Assembly (NCBI RefSeq): GCF_035712445.1
Contig: NZ_DASTAT010000050.1
Location: 1 to 47,329, forward strand
Length of the DNA stretch: 47,329 bases
Source: Oligoflexus sp.
GTDB lineage: Bacteria; Bdellovibrionota_B; Oligoflexia; Oligoflexales; Oligoflexaceae
Direction: 5' to 3'
The notes beneath the pieces were generated by a model. The model was not told the DNA's origin. It did no database searches and worked only from the letters and a program-made list of their open reading frames with translations. The position numbers and the translations under genes are program-made. Below are positions 26,664 through 35,202 of the stretch, piece after piece. Numbering within the stretch: position 1 is the stretch's first letter; each line of letters starts with the position of its first letter.

Positions 26664-27580
26664 AGTGGATATTTCCAGGCTAAAAGGTCCTGCGTCGGGT
26701 TCACAAGATCCGCACGCCTTTGATAGGGATAACGATCACGCAGAGTCAAAGGCCCCGTGGCCCAGCCTGCAAAGCGCTCAAAATGCAGCATATCCTGATT
26801 CAATCCGATCAGTCGGCCGACATAAGCCACGCCCTGGCCTTGGCGCACGCGCTCACCGATGCGGATGCCGGCCGGCAGATGACCCGTGATCTCTCCATAG
26901 CGCACGATAAAGGAACCATGATCAATCACCAGAGCATAGGTGCCCAGATAAAATTCATAGAAGTCGATGACCTCACCCTCACTGACCGCGCGAATGAGAG
27001 TGCCGGTTCCAGCGTAAAGGTCCGCAGCCGCATGACGCCGCGTGCAATCATCGCGGCAGGATCCAAAACTTCGCGGCGGCTCGGTGTAATCAGCGAGGGC
27101 TGGACCGGAAAGTGGAAAGGTGAAGGGATCCTGCGGTCGACTGCTCAGGGCAAAATCAAGATCCCAGCGCATGCTATCACAGGCCGCGCCTCCTCCTTTT
27201 TTGCGGCAGGCCGCAGCATGCGAGAGCGAGAAGGGGCCATAGGCATGGTTCTGATCGGTGCAAAGACCATTCTCGAACACGGCTCCCAAAGGACAGACAG
27301 CGCTTCCGCGCGTGCTGCGCGCCATGGATACCGCCCATTCGCGCGCGTCACAGCCTTCGCCACCGCCGAATTCCCGGCACTTTTTGATCATGGCCTCAGG
27401 AAAAGGCCCCAAGGCTTCCGTGGCGGTCTCACAGAGGCGACTTTTGCTTTGATACTGAAAAGGAGTGGGGCAGAACGGGGAGTCGGCTGCGCCGCTGAGT
27501 GGGTCCGCTTCATCCGTACCCCCGCCGCCGCAGCCTGCAAGCAGAAGAAAAAATAAGGCATTTCGTAAGAGCCGTGGCAT
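26660..27580 (-). CDS. Degenerate M23 (LytM) lipoprotein with duplicated Cys-rich repeats
   Basis: A 306-residue lipoprotein (lipobox LAGC, Cys17, followed by GGGG). Residues 37-88 and 96-146 are two copies of a module with the shared pattern C...LC...GPF...C...GGG..CD...W. Residues 155-306 are an M23 peptidase fold. The zinc-ligand positions H183, D187 and H266 are kept, but the catalytic His positions are changed: YAH-like becomes YGE (E230), and the HxH motif becomes MLH (M264). In LytM-type enzymes these His residues are needed for hydrolysis, so this is more likely a regulator of cell-wall enzymes (as with EnvC/NlpD) or a scaffold. AAGGGGGG lies five bases before the start. Confidence 0.8.
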   Translation of the reverse strand: MPRLLRNALFFLLLAGCGGGGTDEADPLSGAADSPFCPTPFQYQSKSRLCETATEALGPFPEAMIKKCREFGGGEGCDAREWAVSMARSTRGSAVCPLGAVFENGLCTDQNHAYGPFSLSHAAACRKKGGGAACDSMRWDLDFALSSRPQDPFTFPLSGPALADYTEPPRSFGSCRDDCTRRHAAADLYAGTGTLIRAVSEGEVIDFYEFYLGTYALVIDHGSFIVRYGEITGHLPAGIRIGERVRQGQGVAYVGRLIGLNQDMLHFERFAGWATGPLTLRDRYPYQRRADLVNPTQDLLAWKYPL

Positions 27581-27689
27581 GAGGTCCCCCCTTCGTCGCT
27601 GCTCATCGAGCGGCGTGATTTCCTCTTTGAACCAGGGGGGTCATAGCCTTTGTTCTGTGATCAGTCCAATTCAAAAATTTGCAAGCGCA

Positions 27690-27995
27690 TCAGGACTTCA
27701 AACAAAGGCCTTTCAGCACAAGCTTCTGCTCATAGGACAGAAACTTGAAACTCGTCAGATGCTCGGTCGTCACCTGCGCGATGCGACCGGGGCACTTGCT
27801 TTCCAATTCCCGATAAGCCTGCTCAACATACAGCGTTTCCGACTGAAAACCCAGGACGACAAGTGCTTGGGTATCGACTGTCACCCATTCCCCCTTGCCG
27901 GCGGATTTGGGATCCTGGGAACTCACATAAACCTGATGGATCGAATGCGTGCAGCCTGTCAGCATAAGAAGGATGCAGGCCAAAAAAATTCTCAT
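27690..27995 (-). CDS. Small lipoprotein, tandem paralogue 4
   Basis: A 101-residue lipoprotein (lipobox LTGC, Cys15). It is the last of four tandem related genes. The shared pattern is a Ser/Val-rich strand after the lipid Cys, a central hydrophobic strand (ALVVLGF), a helix ending in ESKCPG, a beta-turn (IAQVTTEH) and a terminal Gly-x-Cys (GLCLKS). The two late cysteines probably pair. The gap to the preceding gene is five bases. The frame is open far upstream, but that part overlaps the neighbouring gene and lacks protein-like character. Confidence 0.7.
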   Translation of the reverse strand: MRIFLACILLMLTGCTHSIHQVYVSSQDPKSAGKGEWVTVDTQALVVLGFQSETLYVEQAYRELESKCPGRIAQVTTEHLTSFKFLSYEQKLVLKGLCLKS

Positions 27996-28000
27996 GGGCT

Positions 28001-28327
28001 TCACCCTTTCTTCCGGACATGGATGCAATAGCCTTGCATGACCACTTCCTGCGCCACGGCGAGACCCAGAAAGTAGTTGGTATTCTGATGTTTGGTCTGT
28101 ATGCCTTGGATGGCTCCGTTCGGACACTGGCGCTCCAGATCCTCGCGCGCCGTATCCACAAAAGAGTTGCCGAAGGGAATCAGAAGCACGACCAGATTGG
28201 AAGCCGAACTCGTCACCTTCTGCTTGCGCCCAGCGGCTGGAGGAATCTGACTCGTTGAAATCGAAGACACAGTCACGCATGCCGGAAGAAAGCTGAGACA
28301 GAGCAGGACAAGCATCATGGTTTTCAT
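28001..28327 (-). CDS. Small lipoprotein, tandem paralogue 3
   Basis: A 108-residue lipoprotein (lipobox LPAC, Cys17). It aligns by eye with its neighbours through QIPPAAGRKQKVT, a hydrophobic strand LVVLLIPFG, DLERQCPNGAIQGIQT and a terminal QGYC. It is separated by five and six bases from the genes on either side, so it belongs to one transcript. Function unknown. Confidence 0.75.
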   Translation of the reverse strand: MKTMMLVLLCLSFLPACVTVSSISTSQIPPAAGRKQKVTSSASNLVVLLIPFGNSFVDTAREDLERQCPNGAIQGIQTKHQNTNYFLGLAVAQEVVMQGYCIHVRKKG

Positions 28328-28333
28328 CGAGTT

Positions 28334-28699
28334 TCACTCCTGTGCCGCGGCGAGGTCGCCCCATTCGGGTTCCAGCGAGGCCGTGGCTTTCTGCGGCATG
28401 CAGTAGCCCTGGGCCGAAGTTTCGCGCGCCCAGAAAATACCGGGTAAATAGATCGTCAGCATATCCTGGGTCGTAACCCCGCGAACACTGCCCTGCGGAC
28501 AGGCTTCTTTCAGCCTTGTGCCCAGCTGCAGCGCAAAGTCGTTGTCAAAGTTCAGTCCAAGAAAAATGAATTTGGACACGCTCGCCGTAACCGGCTTTTT
28601 CCTTTGGGCCGGGATATTGCTTTGCGAGACGGCGACCGTATAGGTGCAGCCGCTGCCCAGAAGACTGATCCATGCACAAAGGATGAAGAGCCTTTTCAT
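28334..28699 (-). CDS. Small lipoprotein, tandem paralogue 2
   Basis: A 121-residue lipoprotein (lipobox GSGC, Cys18). The shared elements are SNIPAQRKKPVT, the strand KFIFLGLNF, LKEACPQGSVRGVTT and AQGYC. Compared with paralogue 3 it has a C-terminal extension of about 18 residues after the last Cys. It is the second gene of the array, 13 bases after the first. Confidence 0.75.
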   Translation of the reverse strand: MKRLFILCAWISLLGSGCTYTVAVSQSNIPAQRKKPVTASVSKFIFLGLNFDNDFALQLGTRLKEACPQGSVRGVTTQDMLTIYLPGIFWARETSAQGYCMPQKATASLEPEWGDLAAAQE

Positions 28700-28712
28700 A
28701 TCGTCTCACTTC

Positions 28713-29144
28713 CTAGGGTTGAACGCAGGTCGCATCCACGCGCACGATCTGACCTTTGACAAAGGAATACTCGCGGGATTCCCGTATCGAGGTCACGTTG
28801 GTCAGATAGCCGCCTTTGCATTCCGCAGCAAGACGCTCAGGAACGTCGCGGGCATAGAATTCATTGAAGACGGGTGTTCCCGTCCGGGGGCCAAATTGAA
28901 AGTAGGTTTCGTAATATTCAGCCGCGCTGCCGATATTTTGGAGACCGCGTGATCCCGCAGCGGCTCCGAGTTTTCCGGCCACCCTTGCCGCCTCGCCAAA
29001 GTCCACCGTCATTTCACTGACCTTGACGCTGACGGGCTTGCCGCGCGGCGCGTATTCCATATCGCTGAGCTGGACCTTGTAAAGGACTGCGCAGCCACTA
29101 TGCAGGAAAACGCAGAGAGCAATTCGCAGTAAGATGTGCAGCAT
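28713..29144 (-). CDS. Small lipoprotein, tandem paralogue 1
   Basis: A 143-residue lipoprotein (lipobox HSGC, Cys18), the first and most divergent of the array. It keeps the Arg-Gly-Lys-Pro-Val-Ser motif after the lipid Cys, the late Cys in LAAECKGG, and a terminal Cys (ATCVQP). An insertion of about 30 residues (around VAGKLGAAAGSRGLQNIG) distinguishes it. It begins 34 bases after the pilT stop and could be read from the same transcript. Confidence 0.7.
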   Translation of the reverse strand: MLHILLRIALCVFLHSGCAVLYKVQLSDMEYAPRGKPVSVKVSEMTVDFGEAARVAGKLGAAAGSRGLQNIGSAAEYYETYFQFGPRTGTPVFNEFYARDVPERLAAECKGGYLTNVTSIRESREYSFVKGQIVRVDATCVQP

Positions 29145-29178
29145 GAGTCCACCTCACGAATAGGGAAAGACAGTCGCC

Positions 29179-30252
29179 TTAACTTTCAAAACCCTGCAGG
29201 GCCAATTCCAAATCCTTCCGGTTCGATGCATGTTCGAGCGCCTCTTCCTGCGTGATCACACCCGATTTGAAGAGGGTGAGCAGCGAGTGATCGAAACTTT
29301 GCATGCCGTAGGTATTGCGGCTGTTGCGGATGGCGTCTTTCAGAAGGTTGAAGTCCTCGCCCTTCTGGATGACTTCCCGCACCAACTCATTGGCGATCAG
29401 AATCTCAATGGCCGGCACCATCCCCTTATTATCCTTGCGCGGCACCAGACGCTGCGAGACGATCGCCTTCAGAGTCTGGGACAGCATGATCTTCAGGGAA
29501 GGATGCTGATGCGGAGGGAAATAGGATAAAAGACGCGTGATGCTTTCAGTGGCGTCCATCGTGTGCAGGGTGGAAAGAACGAGGTGACCGGTTTCCGCCG
29601 CCATCAGTGCGGTTTCTGTGGTTTCGCGATCACGAAGCTCGCCCACCAGGATCACATCGGGATTCTGCCGGAGGGCACTCCGGAGGGCCGCGGCGAAACT
29701 TTCCGCATCGACGCCGATTTCCCTTTGATTGATGGTGGAGCGCTTTTCGGTGAAGACGAATTCGATCGGATCCTCGATCGTCAGGATATGCGAGGCCCGC
29801 GAGGCGTTGATTTTTTCGATGATGGACGCAAGGGTCGTGGACTTTCCGCTGCCTGTGGCGCCGGTCACCAGGACCAGGCCGCGGCGCTCTTCGGCGAAGC
29901 TGTGCATCACCTGCGGCAGCTGCAGCTCTTCCATGGTGCGGATATGGTTGTTGATGACCCGAAGGATCATCGCATAGCTCTGTTTTTGCCGGAAAAGATT
30001 CACGCGGAAGCGATTGCCAAGAGGACTGGCATAGGCGAAGTCGAGGTCTTCGAGTTTTTGAAGACGATGCTTCATATGCGGGGGAACCAGGGTTCCGATC
30101 CAGGCCATCATCATCTCGGGCGTGATGACCTCGCCATCGGCCAGGTTCAGGATCTCGCCCTGAAAGCGGAACCGGGGCATGACCCCAGGTTTAAGGATGA
30201 TATCGCTGGCACCACCACGAACGGCAACTTTTAGTATCTTCTCGAGGTTCAT
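29179..30252 (-). CDS. pilT: PilT-type twitching-motility retraction ATPase
   Basis: A 357-residue hexameric AAA-like motor that disassembles type IV pili. An N-terminal domain (1-100) is followed by Walker A GATGSGKST at 131-139, the Asp box around LTIEDPIEF, Walker B ending in E205 (VILVGELRD), the His box HLVLSTLHT, and the PilT signature AIRNS at 307-311. The C-terminal tail of about 45 residues is of normal length. PilU is a close alternative, but AIRNS and the absence of a long extension favour PilT. The start is ATG 30252; only a weak ribosome-binding site is visible. No other pilus genes are adjacent. Confidence 0.92.
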   Translation of the reverse strand: MNLEKILKVAVRGGASDIILKPGVMPRFRFQGEILNLADGEVITPEMMMAWIGTLVPPHMKHRLQKLEDLDFAYASPLGNRFRVNLFRQKQSYAMILRVINNHIRTMEELQLPQVMHSFAEERRGLVLVTGATGSGKSTTLASIIEKINASRASHILTIEDPIEFVFTEKRSTINQREIGVDAESFAAALRSALRQNPDVILVGELRDRETTETALMAAETGHLVLSTLHTMDATESITRLLSYFPPHQHPSLKIMLSQTLKAIVSQRLVPRKDNKGMVPAIEILIANELVREVIQKGEDFNLLKDAIRNSRNTYGMQSFDHSLLTLFKSGVITQEEALEHASNRKDLELALQGFES

Positions 30253-30883
30253 GTTCAGCTCGGCCCAATATAATAAAGAGGTCCTGCTATCAGTATAGCG
30301 GCCTCAAGGACTCCCCGCAGGAGGACGGAATTGCCGATGGGTCTCCGGTTTGAACGAACGGATGGCTGGCTTTTTCCCTTGGCGTTCTCTAAAAGTACCA
30401 GGGTTCGGCCTTGCGTTTGCAGCTGATGGAAGCATCACCTGCAAGAGTGTGATAGACTGCGGAAATCGCAGCCCAACCGGGGAAATTTCTGGATGAGTCA
30501 TCGAGTAGTAACCCCGAAGCCCATCGGCAATATCGAACAGTTCCGTCTTCTGACCGAAGCCAGAAAACTCGACTATTTCAAGCTTTTTTACTGTGTTTGA
30601 CCAGTTCATGCCTGCTCACTGTAGTGAAGTATCAATCCTGGATTCGGCCTTATTCAAAAATTTTTTAGGAAAGCGGCGATGCCGGAAAAAGAAGTCTTTG
30701 CTTTCCATTATTTGGCGTAAATAAATCTGGGCGCCGCCAATCTTTGGGCGCGTAAGAATGCGAAATGGACTTTGATTTCCCGGCGCAAACCCCGGTAATG
30801 ATGGGCTAATCGGCTTCAGGCAAGGTTTACCGGTTTTACAGAAGGGTCGGCTGCCCCTAAAATGGAAGGAGATCCCTTTCATA
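30253..30883. other. Long intergenic region between pilT and an orphan exported gene
   Basis: This stretch of 631 bases has AT-rich blocks just before pilT (30268-30300), a possible small gene at 30493-30600, and a GC-rich patch near 30730-30755 where TGGGCGC occurs twice 16 bases apart. I see no tRNA or strong terminator. A minus-strand frame at 30304-30609 is not protein-like. Confidence 0.4.
30493..30600 (+). CDS. Possible 35-residue small protein
   Basis: A short ATG-to-TGA frame encoding a basic, helix-prone peptide (MSHRVVTPKPIGNIEQF at the start, ending KLFYCV). A GGGGA lies nine bases upstream, which is what singles it out. The length is too short for family recognition, and it may be chance. 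It could be a leader peptide or small regulator in the otherwise empty region. Confidence 0.3.
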   Translation: MSHRVVTPKPIGNIEQFRLLTEARKLDYFKLFYCV

Positions 30884-31360
30884 ATGGATAGCGTGATGAG
30901 ACAGCTGATCGTCATTCTCAGCCTGGGTTGGGCCTCACTTCTTTCAGCCCAGGACGAAAACATCGCTCCCGGTGATGACCTGGGGCCGGCCATGTCTGAA
31001 CAGGCCGAACACTTCGATATCCTGCAGCTGCCCAAGGGGGCGTCCGTGGTGCTGCCGCATCCGGCTGCGACTCTGGTTCCTTTGAATTTGAAAGTGCAGG
31101 TGTCCGCCACGGATCGTAAGCAGATACTGAAGATCGGTGCTGTCAGCAGCCAGGGTTCCACCCAGGTCGTGAATCTTGCGATTTATGATAGATATCAATC
31201 GCGGGTGAAATACCTGAAGATCAAGCCGGGAAGTTTCGTGATCTATGCATTCAAGAATCTGAACTCGCTGCAGCTTGTTCCTCAGAATGCAAAAGCCGCG
31301 GGCCTTCAGGGAACGCGGCTGCTTTTGGAAAGCAACCGGCCCCTGGGAATCAGCTATTAA
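30884..31360 (+). CDS. Exported small protein of unknown function
   Basis: A 158-residue protein with a signal peptide (MRQLIVILSLGWASLLSA-QDEN from the second Met). The mature part begins acidic and then has a beta-rich domain with several strands (ASVVLPHPAATLVPLNLKV). No cysteines are present after the signal. AAGGAG lies 12 bases before ATG 30884, a long spacing; the alternative ATG 30896 is further away. It is convergent with the next gene. I do not recognise it. Confidence 0.65.
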   Translation: MDSVMRQLIVILSLGWASLLSAQDENIAPGDDLGPAMSEQAEHFDILQLPKGASVVLPHPAATLVPLNLKVQVSATDRKQILKIGAVSSQGSTQVVNLAIYDRYQSRVKYLKIKPGSFVIYAFKNLNSLQLVPQNAKAAGLQGTRLLLESNRPLGISY

Positions 31361-31369
31361 GAAAGGGGA

Positions 31370-32674
31370 TCATGCGCCCCAGCTCAAAGTCAGCTGGGGA
31401 TCAGACGGCCGCTCATCATCAGCATGCGCGAGTTCGGTGTGAAGACCCACCGAGCGGCTGATCGAAGGAGCGGGACTGCCGATGCCGTATGATGCGGGGA
31501 AAATATCCTGAAGAATACGGCGACCCTTGGGCACGGTATCCATCAGATTCAGGACATCCGAGTTCATCCCCTGGCTCAGACGCAGGCTCAATGAACGATA
31601 TTCCTCTTCCACCAAAAGGCTCAGATGACTCTGGCTGTTGCGCATCACCCAGCGGTGCAGCGCGACCAGGGTCGTGCTCCGGGCATCAATATACATCTTG
31701 CCGATCATTTCCATCACGGTGCTGGCGTGACGAAGACGCACTTCAAAGGGAATCGAACTATCATAGAGAGTGTCGATCACTTCCCAGGCGCGGATGGCCA
31801 CCTTGGTTTTCTGATCCAGGACCATTTTTTTGAAAAAGCTGCGATGTTTGCGCAGTTTCTTGATCGTCTCCAGGTGCGCGGCCGGATTCTGCTGGGCATA
31901 GAGCCAGAGCGCGAGACGCACGGCCAGGGAAGGGCGCAGCGTTTCCTCGTCCTGCGCCGCGATCCAGGCATCCAGATCCTCGGGCATCTTATGCATCAGG
32001 TTTTCCCAAAGCGTATGCTCTTTCACGCGGGGATGAGCCGGAAGGCTATTCAGTTCATGCAGCAGCTCAGGAACGACAGCCCGCTGCCCGGCGAGGCGCA
32101 GCGCCTTGATCTCTCCCACCAGAGCCACCTGGTACCAGAACTTGCTGGTCGTGCCTTCCTTCAGCTGACGGAAGAGCGAGCAGGCGAGCATGGCCGAACC
32201 GTTATTCAAAGCGAGATGAGCATAGGTGAACTGGCTGATTTCACCTGGCTTCTGGCTGCTGCCCTGGGCCAGCGTGTGCCCGATGGATACTTCCCAGATC
32301 GCTGTATCAAGGTCACCCTTCTGGCAATAATAATAACCGAGAATCTCCGCGACCTGACGATAGACGTGACCCAGCTGACTCTTCCGCGGTTTGACTTTAT
32401 TACGCAGAAGCAGACTTTTGATGATGCGCTCCAGCTTCGGCACCAGGGCTTGGGATGTCGTGCCTGAGTCCGCAAGCATCGCGATACAGGCGATGCCGTA
32501 ATATACGCGATAGGCATCATGCACCGGATCTTCTTCCGCCGGTTCATCCATCACCTTTTGCAGAAACTCCTCCAGGACGATTTTCGGATCACGTTCCGCC
32601 AAGGCCTGAGCCTTTTCATCTTCCACGGCCGTACAGGCTTTGTTCAACAGGTCCAAAGACCACTTGCTTGCCAT
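31370..32674 (-). CDS. Alpha-helical repeat (TPR-like) cytosolic protein
   Basis: A 434-residue protein with no signal peptide or membrane segment. It is almost wholly helical, with repeated helix pairs of TPR-like character between residues about 50 and 200 (AEILGYYYCQKGDLDTAIWEV is the clearest). The C-terminal tail of about 50 residues looks disordered. A GGGAG lies about nine bases before the start. It probably acts as a protein-binding scaffold. No partner is evident in the neighbourhood. Confidence 0.6.
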   Translation of the reverse strand: MASKWSLDLLNKACTAVEDEKAQALAERDPKIVLEEFLQKVMDEPAEEDPVHDAYRVYYGIACIAMLADSGTTSQALVPKLERIIKSLLLRNKVKPRKSQLGHVYRQVAEILGYYYCQKGDLDTAIWEVSIGHTLAQGSSQKPGEISQFTYAHLALNNGSAMLACSLFRQLKEGTTSKFWYQVALVGEIKALRLAGQRAVVPELLHELNSLPAHPRVKEHTLWENLMHKMPEDLDAWIAAQDEETLRPSLAVRLALWLYAQQNPAAHLETIKKLRKHRSFFKKMVLDQKTKVAIRAWEVIDTLYDSSIPFEVRLRHASTVMEMIGKMYIDARSTTLVALHRWVMRNSQSHLSLLVEEEYRSLSLRLSQGMNSDVLNLMDTVPKGRRILQDIFPASYGIGSPAPSISRSVGLHTELAHADDERPSDPQLTLSWGA

Positions 32675-33013
32675 ATGATGGGCTCCCTCGGTTTCATTAG
32701 CGTTGGAATGCTTGCGAGGGTATGTTTTGCAAAGCCAGGACCACGCGCGGTTTCGCGCAATTCCCGCGAGTTAGATCTGACCGTGGTTCACTGGAAAAAA
32801 GTCAGTCCAAACAGATGTTTTGCGCTTGATGCCCTTACCAACCTGATTTGATTGAAAGAATGCCTTGCGTCGATTCCGACAGAGAGGCAAATGCCCGCGC
32901 GAAACAAGGCCCTTCCTTGGGATCCACTGATTTGAAAGAGTTTTTTTGGAGTGCTTATTTTCGTGAGGCCTGAGCCCTTGAGAAAAACCAGGAAGCATAT
33001 CAGGAGCGGGAGA
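32675..33013. other. Intergenic region upstream of the helical-repeat gene
   Basis: This holds the upstream region of the minus-strand gene ending at 31370 and the tail of the ABC transporter unit. It contains T-rich and AT-rich stretches (32935-32965) that could be promoter DNA. Apart from the hairpin at 33014-33035 I see nothing specific. Confidence 0.35.
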
Positions 33014-33035
33014 AGTCAGGGCGTGAACCCTGACT
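33014..33035 (-). terminator. Hairpin downstream of the ABC permease
   Basis: Perfect 8-bp arms (33014-33021 and 33028-33035; AGTCAGGG and complement) close a six-base loop, 16 bases past the permease stop. The sequence after it on the minus strand is pyrimidine-rich but not a clean T-run. Confidence 0.5.
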
Positions 33036-33050
33036 CCCCTGTTGCAGAGT

Positions 33051-34256
33051 CTATGCCGCGGCGCGTATCGCCTGGACGATCGAAAGTCTCAGAACCTGCA
33101 GCGTGGACAGAAGCGTCGCGGCTGTCGAGGTGAAGACGCCCAGCATCATGGCCAGCATGATGGAGCTCGAATCCAGATGCAGACGTACGGGCAAAAGGCG
33201 ATTGGTTCCTGGCGTCGGCGGCATCGGAATTCCCTGACCTGAAAGAACGTGCACCGTGAGCGTCATCAGAATCCCGAGCGCAGCCCCAGCCAGAGCCAGA
33301 TAGAGCCCCTCCAGCACGAGGAGCTGGATCAGATCCTGAGGCGACTCTCCATTGGCGCGCAGCATGCCGAGTTCCCGCTTGCGTTCCAGAACCGTATTGG
33401 AGGCGCTGTTATAAATCGCGAGCAGGATCATGCCGAGAAAGACGAGACGGAAGATATTCAAAAGCGCCGTCAGGAAGCGTTCACCGTTCTCGGCCCAGAC
33501 CTGATCCAGCACATAGATGGAAAGCGCCTCATAGCCGGGGAAATTCCGCAGCAGACCGCTTTGAATTCCATCCCAGTATTTTTCATCCTCCAGACCGATG
33601 GTGATGGATTCAACGCGCTGGGTATTCAAAAGAATCTGGGCTTCACTCAGCTGCACCTGAAAAAGGGCGTCATCGGCCTCCTTCATGCCGACCTGAAAAA
33701 TTCCCGTGACGCGCGTGTCGATGGCATTGATGGTGCCGTCGACGGTCTGACCCATGACGGTCAGATTATCGCCGACCTTGACGCCGAGCGCCCGAGCCAG
33801 CCCCACACCCAGGACAAGGCCATCCTTCTGCGCACCGATCGCGCCACCTTCGATGAAATTCATCTTGTTAAAGAAACTCTGTTCAGAAGCGCCGACCACG
33901 CCCTGGCCGCGACCGGCGACGTTGATGCGGCCGTTACTGAGCAGCGCAAAGAATTGAACGCGCGGGAAGACGGCCTTCACATGCGGCTGAAGACGCAGAT
34001 AATGCATCAGGGCGTCCGGATCTTCGAGCCAATGCTCCCAGGGTTTTTCAAAGGCCTGGCCCCAGTAGCCCTTGGTCATGACCTGGCCGTGACCAAAGCG
34101 GGAGTGTATGGAATTTTCCTTGTGCAGCGCGATCAAACCAGAGAAGAAGCCCTGAAGGAACAGCAGTCCGAAGACGCCGACGGCAATGGTGCCAAGGGCC
34201 ACCAGTGAGCGCCTTGAATTGCGCCGAATATTTCTGAGTGCGAATTTAGCCAACAT
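33051..34256 (-). CDS. FtsX/MacB/LolC-type ABC transporter permease
   Basis: A 401-residue inner-membrane permease. A first membrane helix follows FALRNIRRNSRRS, then a large periplasmic domain (about residues 40-265, MacB_PCD-like), then three helices with the FtsX signature (NSASNTVLERKRELGMLRANG) and a C-terminal helix. Families of this topology do not pump across the inner membrane; they extract lipids or lipoproteins (LolCDE) or drive periplasmic machinery (MacB). ATG 34256 overlaps the ATPase gene by 11 bases; an open frame upstream belongs to that overlap. There is only one permease, so a homodimer is expected. Its position beside a synthase, a LolA-like carrier and a barrel suggests lipid delivery to the outer membrane. 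Confidence 0.85.
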   Translation of the reverse strand: MLAKFALRNIRRNSRRSLVALGTIAVGVFGLLFLQGFFSGLIALHKENSIHSRFGHGQVMTKGYWGQAFEKPWEHWLEDPDALMHYLRLQPHVKAVFPRVQFFALLSNGRINVAGRGQGVVGASEQSFFNKMNFIEGGAIGAQKDGLVLGVGLARALGVKVGDNLTVMGQTVDGTINAIDTRVTGIFQVGMKEADDALFQVQLSEAQILLNTQRVESITIGLEDEKYWDGIQSGLLRNFPGYEALSIYVLDQVWAENGERFLTALLNIFRLVFLGMILLAIYNSASNTVLERKRELGMLRANGESPQDLIQLLVLEGLYLALAGAALGILMTLTVHVLSGQGIPMPPTPGTNRLLPVRLHLDSSSIMLAMMLGVFTSTAATLLSTLQVLRLSIVQAIRAAA

Positions 34257-34938
34257 GTCGAGCCTCCTTGTCCGCGGAAAGGATGCGGCCGTCCTGCATG
34301 CGTATCTCACGAAGACCAAAACCAAGCACCATGGGATCATGCGAGGCCAGTATGAGCGTGACCCCACGCTTTTCCTGGATGCTCTTCAGGTTCTCCATCA
34401 GCTGCCGACCCGTGCGGCTGTCAAGACTCGCCGTGGGTTCATCCGCCACCACCACCAGCGGCTGTTTCGCAAGCGCACGGGCCACGGCCACGCGCTGCTT
34501 TTGTCCGCCACTCAATTGGTTGGGGCGCTTGTGACGATGTTCCCAGAGACCAAGATCCTGGAGGGCCTCCGCGACCCTTTCCTGCCGCAGTTTTTTAGGA
34601 ACCTGCTGCCGGGTAAGAAAGAACTCGACGTTTTCCTCGACGGACAGAACATCGATCAGCTGAAAATCCTGAAAGATGAATCCTATATGAAAGCGCCGAA
34701 TGTCATTCAGCTCGTCTTCTTTCATGGAATGAACAGGCCGATCCAGAAAACGGAGATCGCCGCCCTGGGGCGCCTCGATCAAACCGAGAAGATTGAGGAG
34801 CGTGGATTTACCGGACCCGGAAGGGCCCGTTAAACAGATGCCTTCGCCGTTTTCAATCCGAACATCGACTTCGTTCAAGACCTTATCTTTGCCATCCCGC
34901 CCGTAGGCGAATGTGAGCTGGCGTCCTTCATAGAGCAT
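34246..34938 (-). CDS. LolD/MacB-type ABC transporter ATPase
   Basis: A 230-residue ATPase. Walker A GPSGSGKST is at 38-46, the Q-loop in IFQDFQLIDVLS, the signature LSGGQKQR at 143-150, Walker B VVVADEP at 163-169, and the switch His in ILASHDPMV. The length and motif spacing fit the LolD/MacB/FtsE group. GAGGA lies about four bases before ATG 34938. It is the first gene of a two-gene unit transcribed away from the synthase, and a 30-bp palindrome sits 27 bases upstream. Confidence 0.9.
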   Translation of the reverse strand: MLYEGRQLTFAYGRDGKDKVLNEVDVRIENGEGICLTGPSGSGKSTLLNLLGLIEAPQGGDLRFLDRPVHSMKEDELNDIRRFHIGFIFQDFQLIDVLSVEENVEFFLTRQQVPKKLRQERVAEALQDLGLWEHRHKRPNQLSGGQKQRVAVARALAKQPLVVVADEPTASLDSRTGRQLMENLKSIQEKRGVTLILASHDPMVLGFGLREIRMQDGRILSADKEARHVG

Positions 34939-34965
34939 AAGTTCCTCGCGACAGATTTTTTGTGT

Positions 34966-34995
34966 GGTCCGTTCCTTGCGTGCAAGGAGTGGACC
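34966..34995. promoter_or_regulatory. 30-bp near-perfect palindrome upstream of the ABC genes
   Basis: Arms of 14 bases (34966-34979 GGTCCGTTCCTTGC and 34982-34995) match at 12 positions around a central GT. Neither strand has a T-run directly after it, so it is not an ordinary terminator. Its size and position in the ABC leader fit an operator for a dimeric repressor, or a stable 5' leader hairpin. Confidence 0.5.
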
Positions 34996-35202
34996 TAAAC
35001 CCAGGGTCCCGAAAAAAGATAATGCCTTTCTGAAAGAAGCTCCTGAAAGTCCAAGTCAAAGTCCGACACTCCAATTCTCGCTTTTCCGAAACACGCAATG
35101 GTCACCCAGGGATGCTGGCTTGTGACAGGTCCTGAATGCAGGAAGATCAGAGTGTGCAAACCTTAGTGAAGAAGATCATTCAGAAAAGATAGCGCCGGGG
35201 CA

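Noticed and set aside
30304..30609. A 101-codon minus-strand frame upstream of pilT
   Set aside because: No ribosome-binding site, no recognisable features, and the composition resembles a shadow frame.
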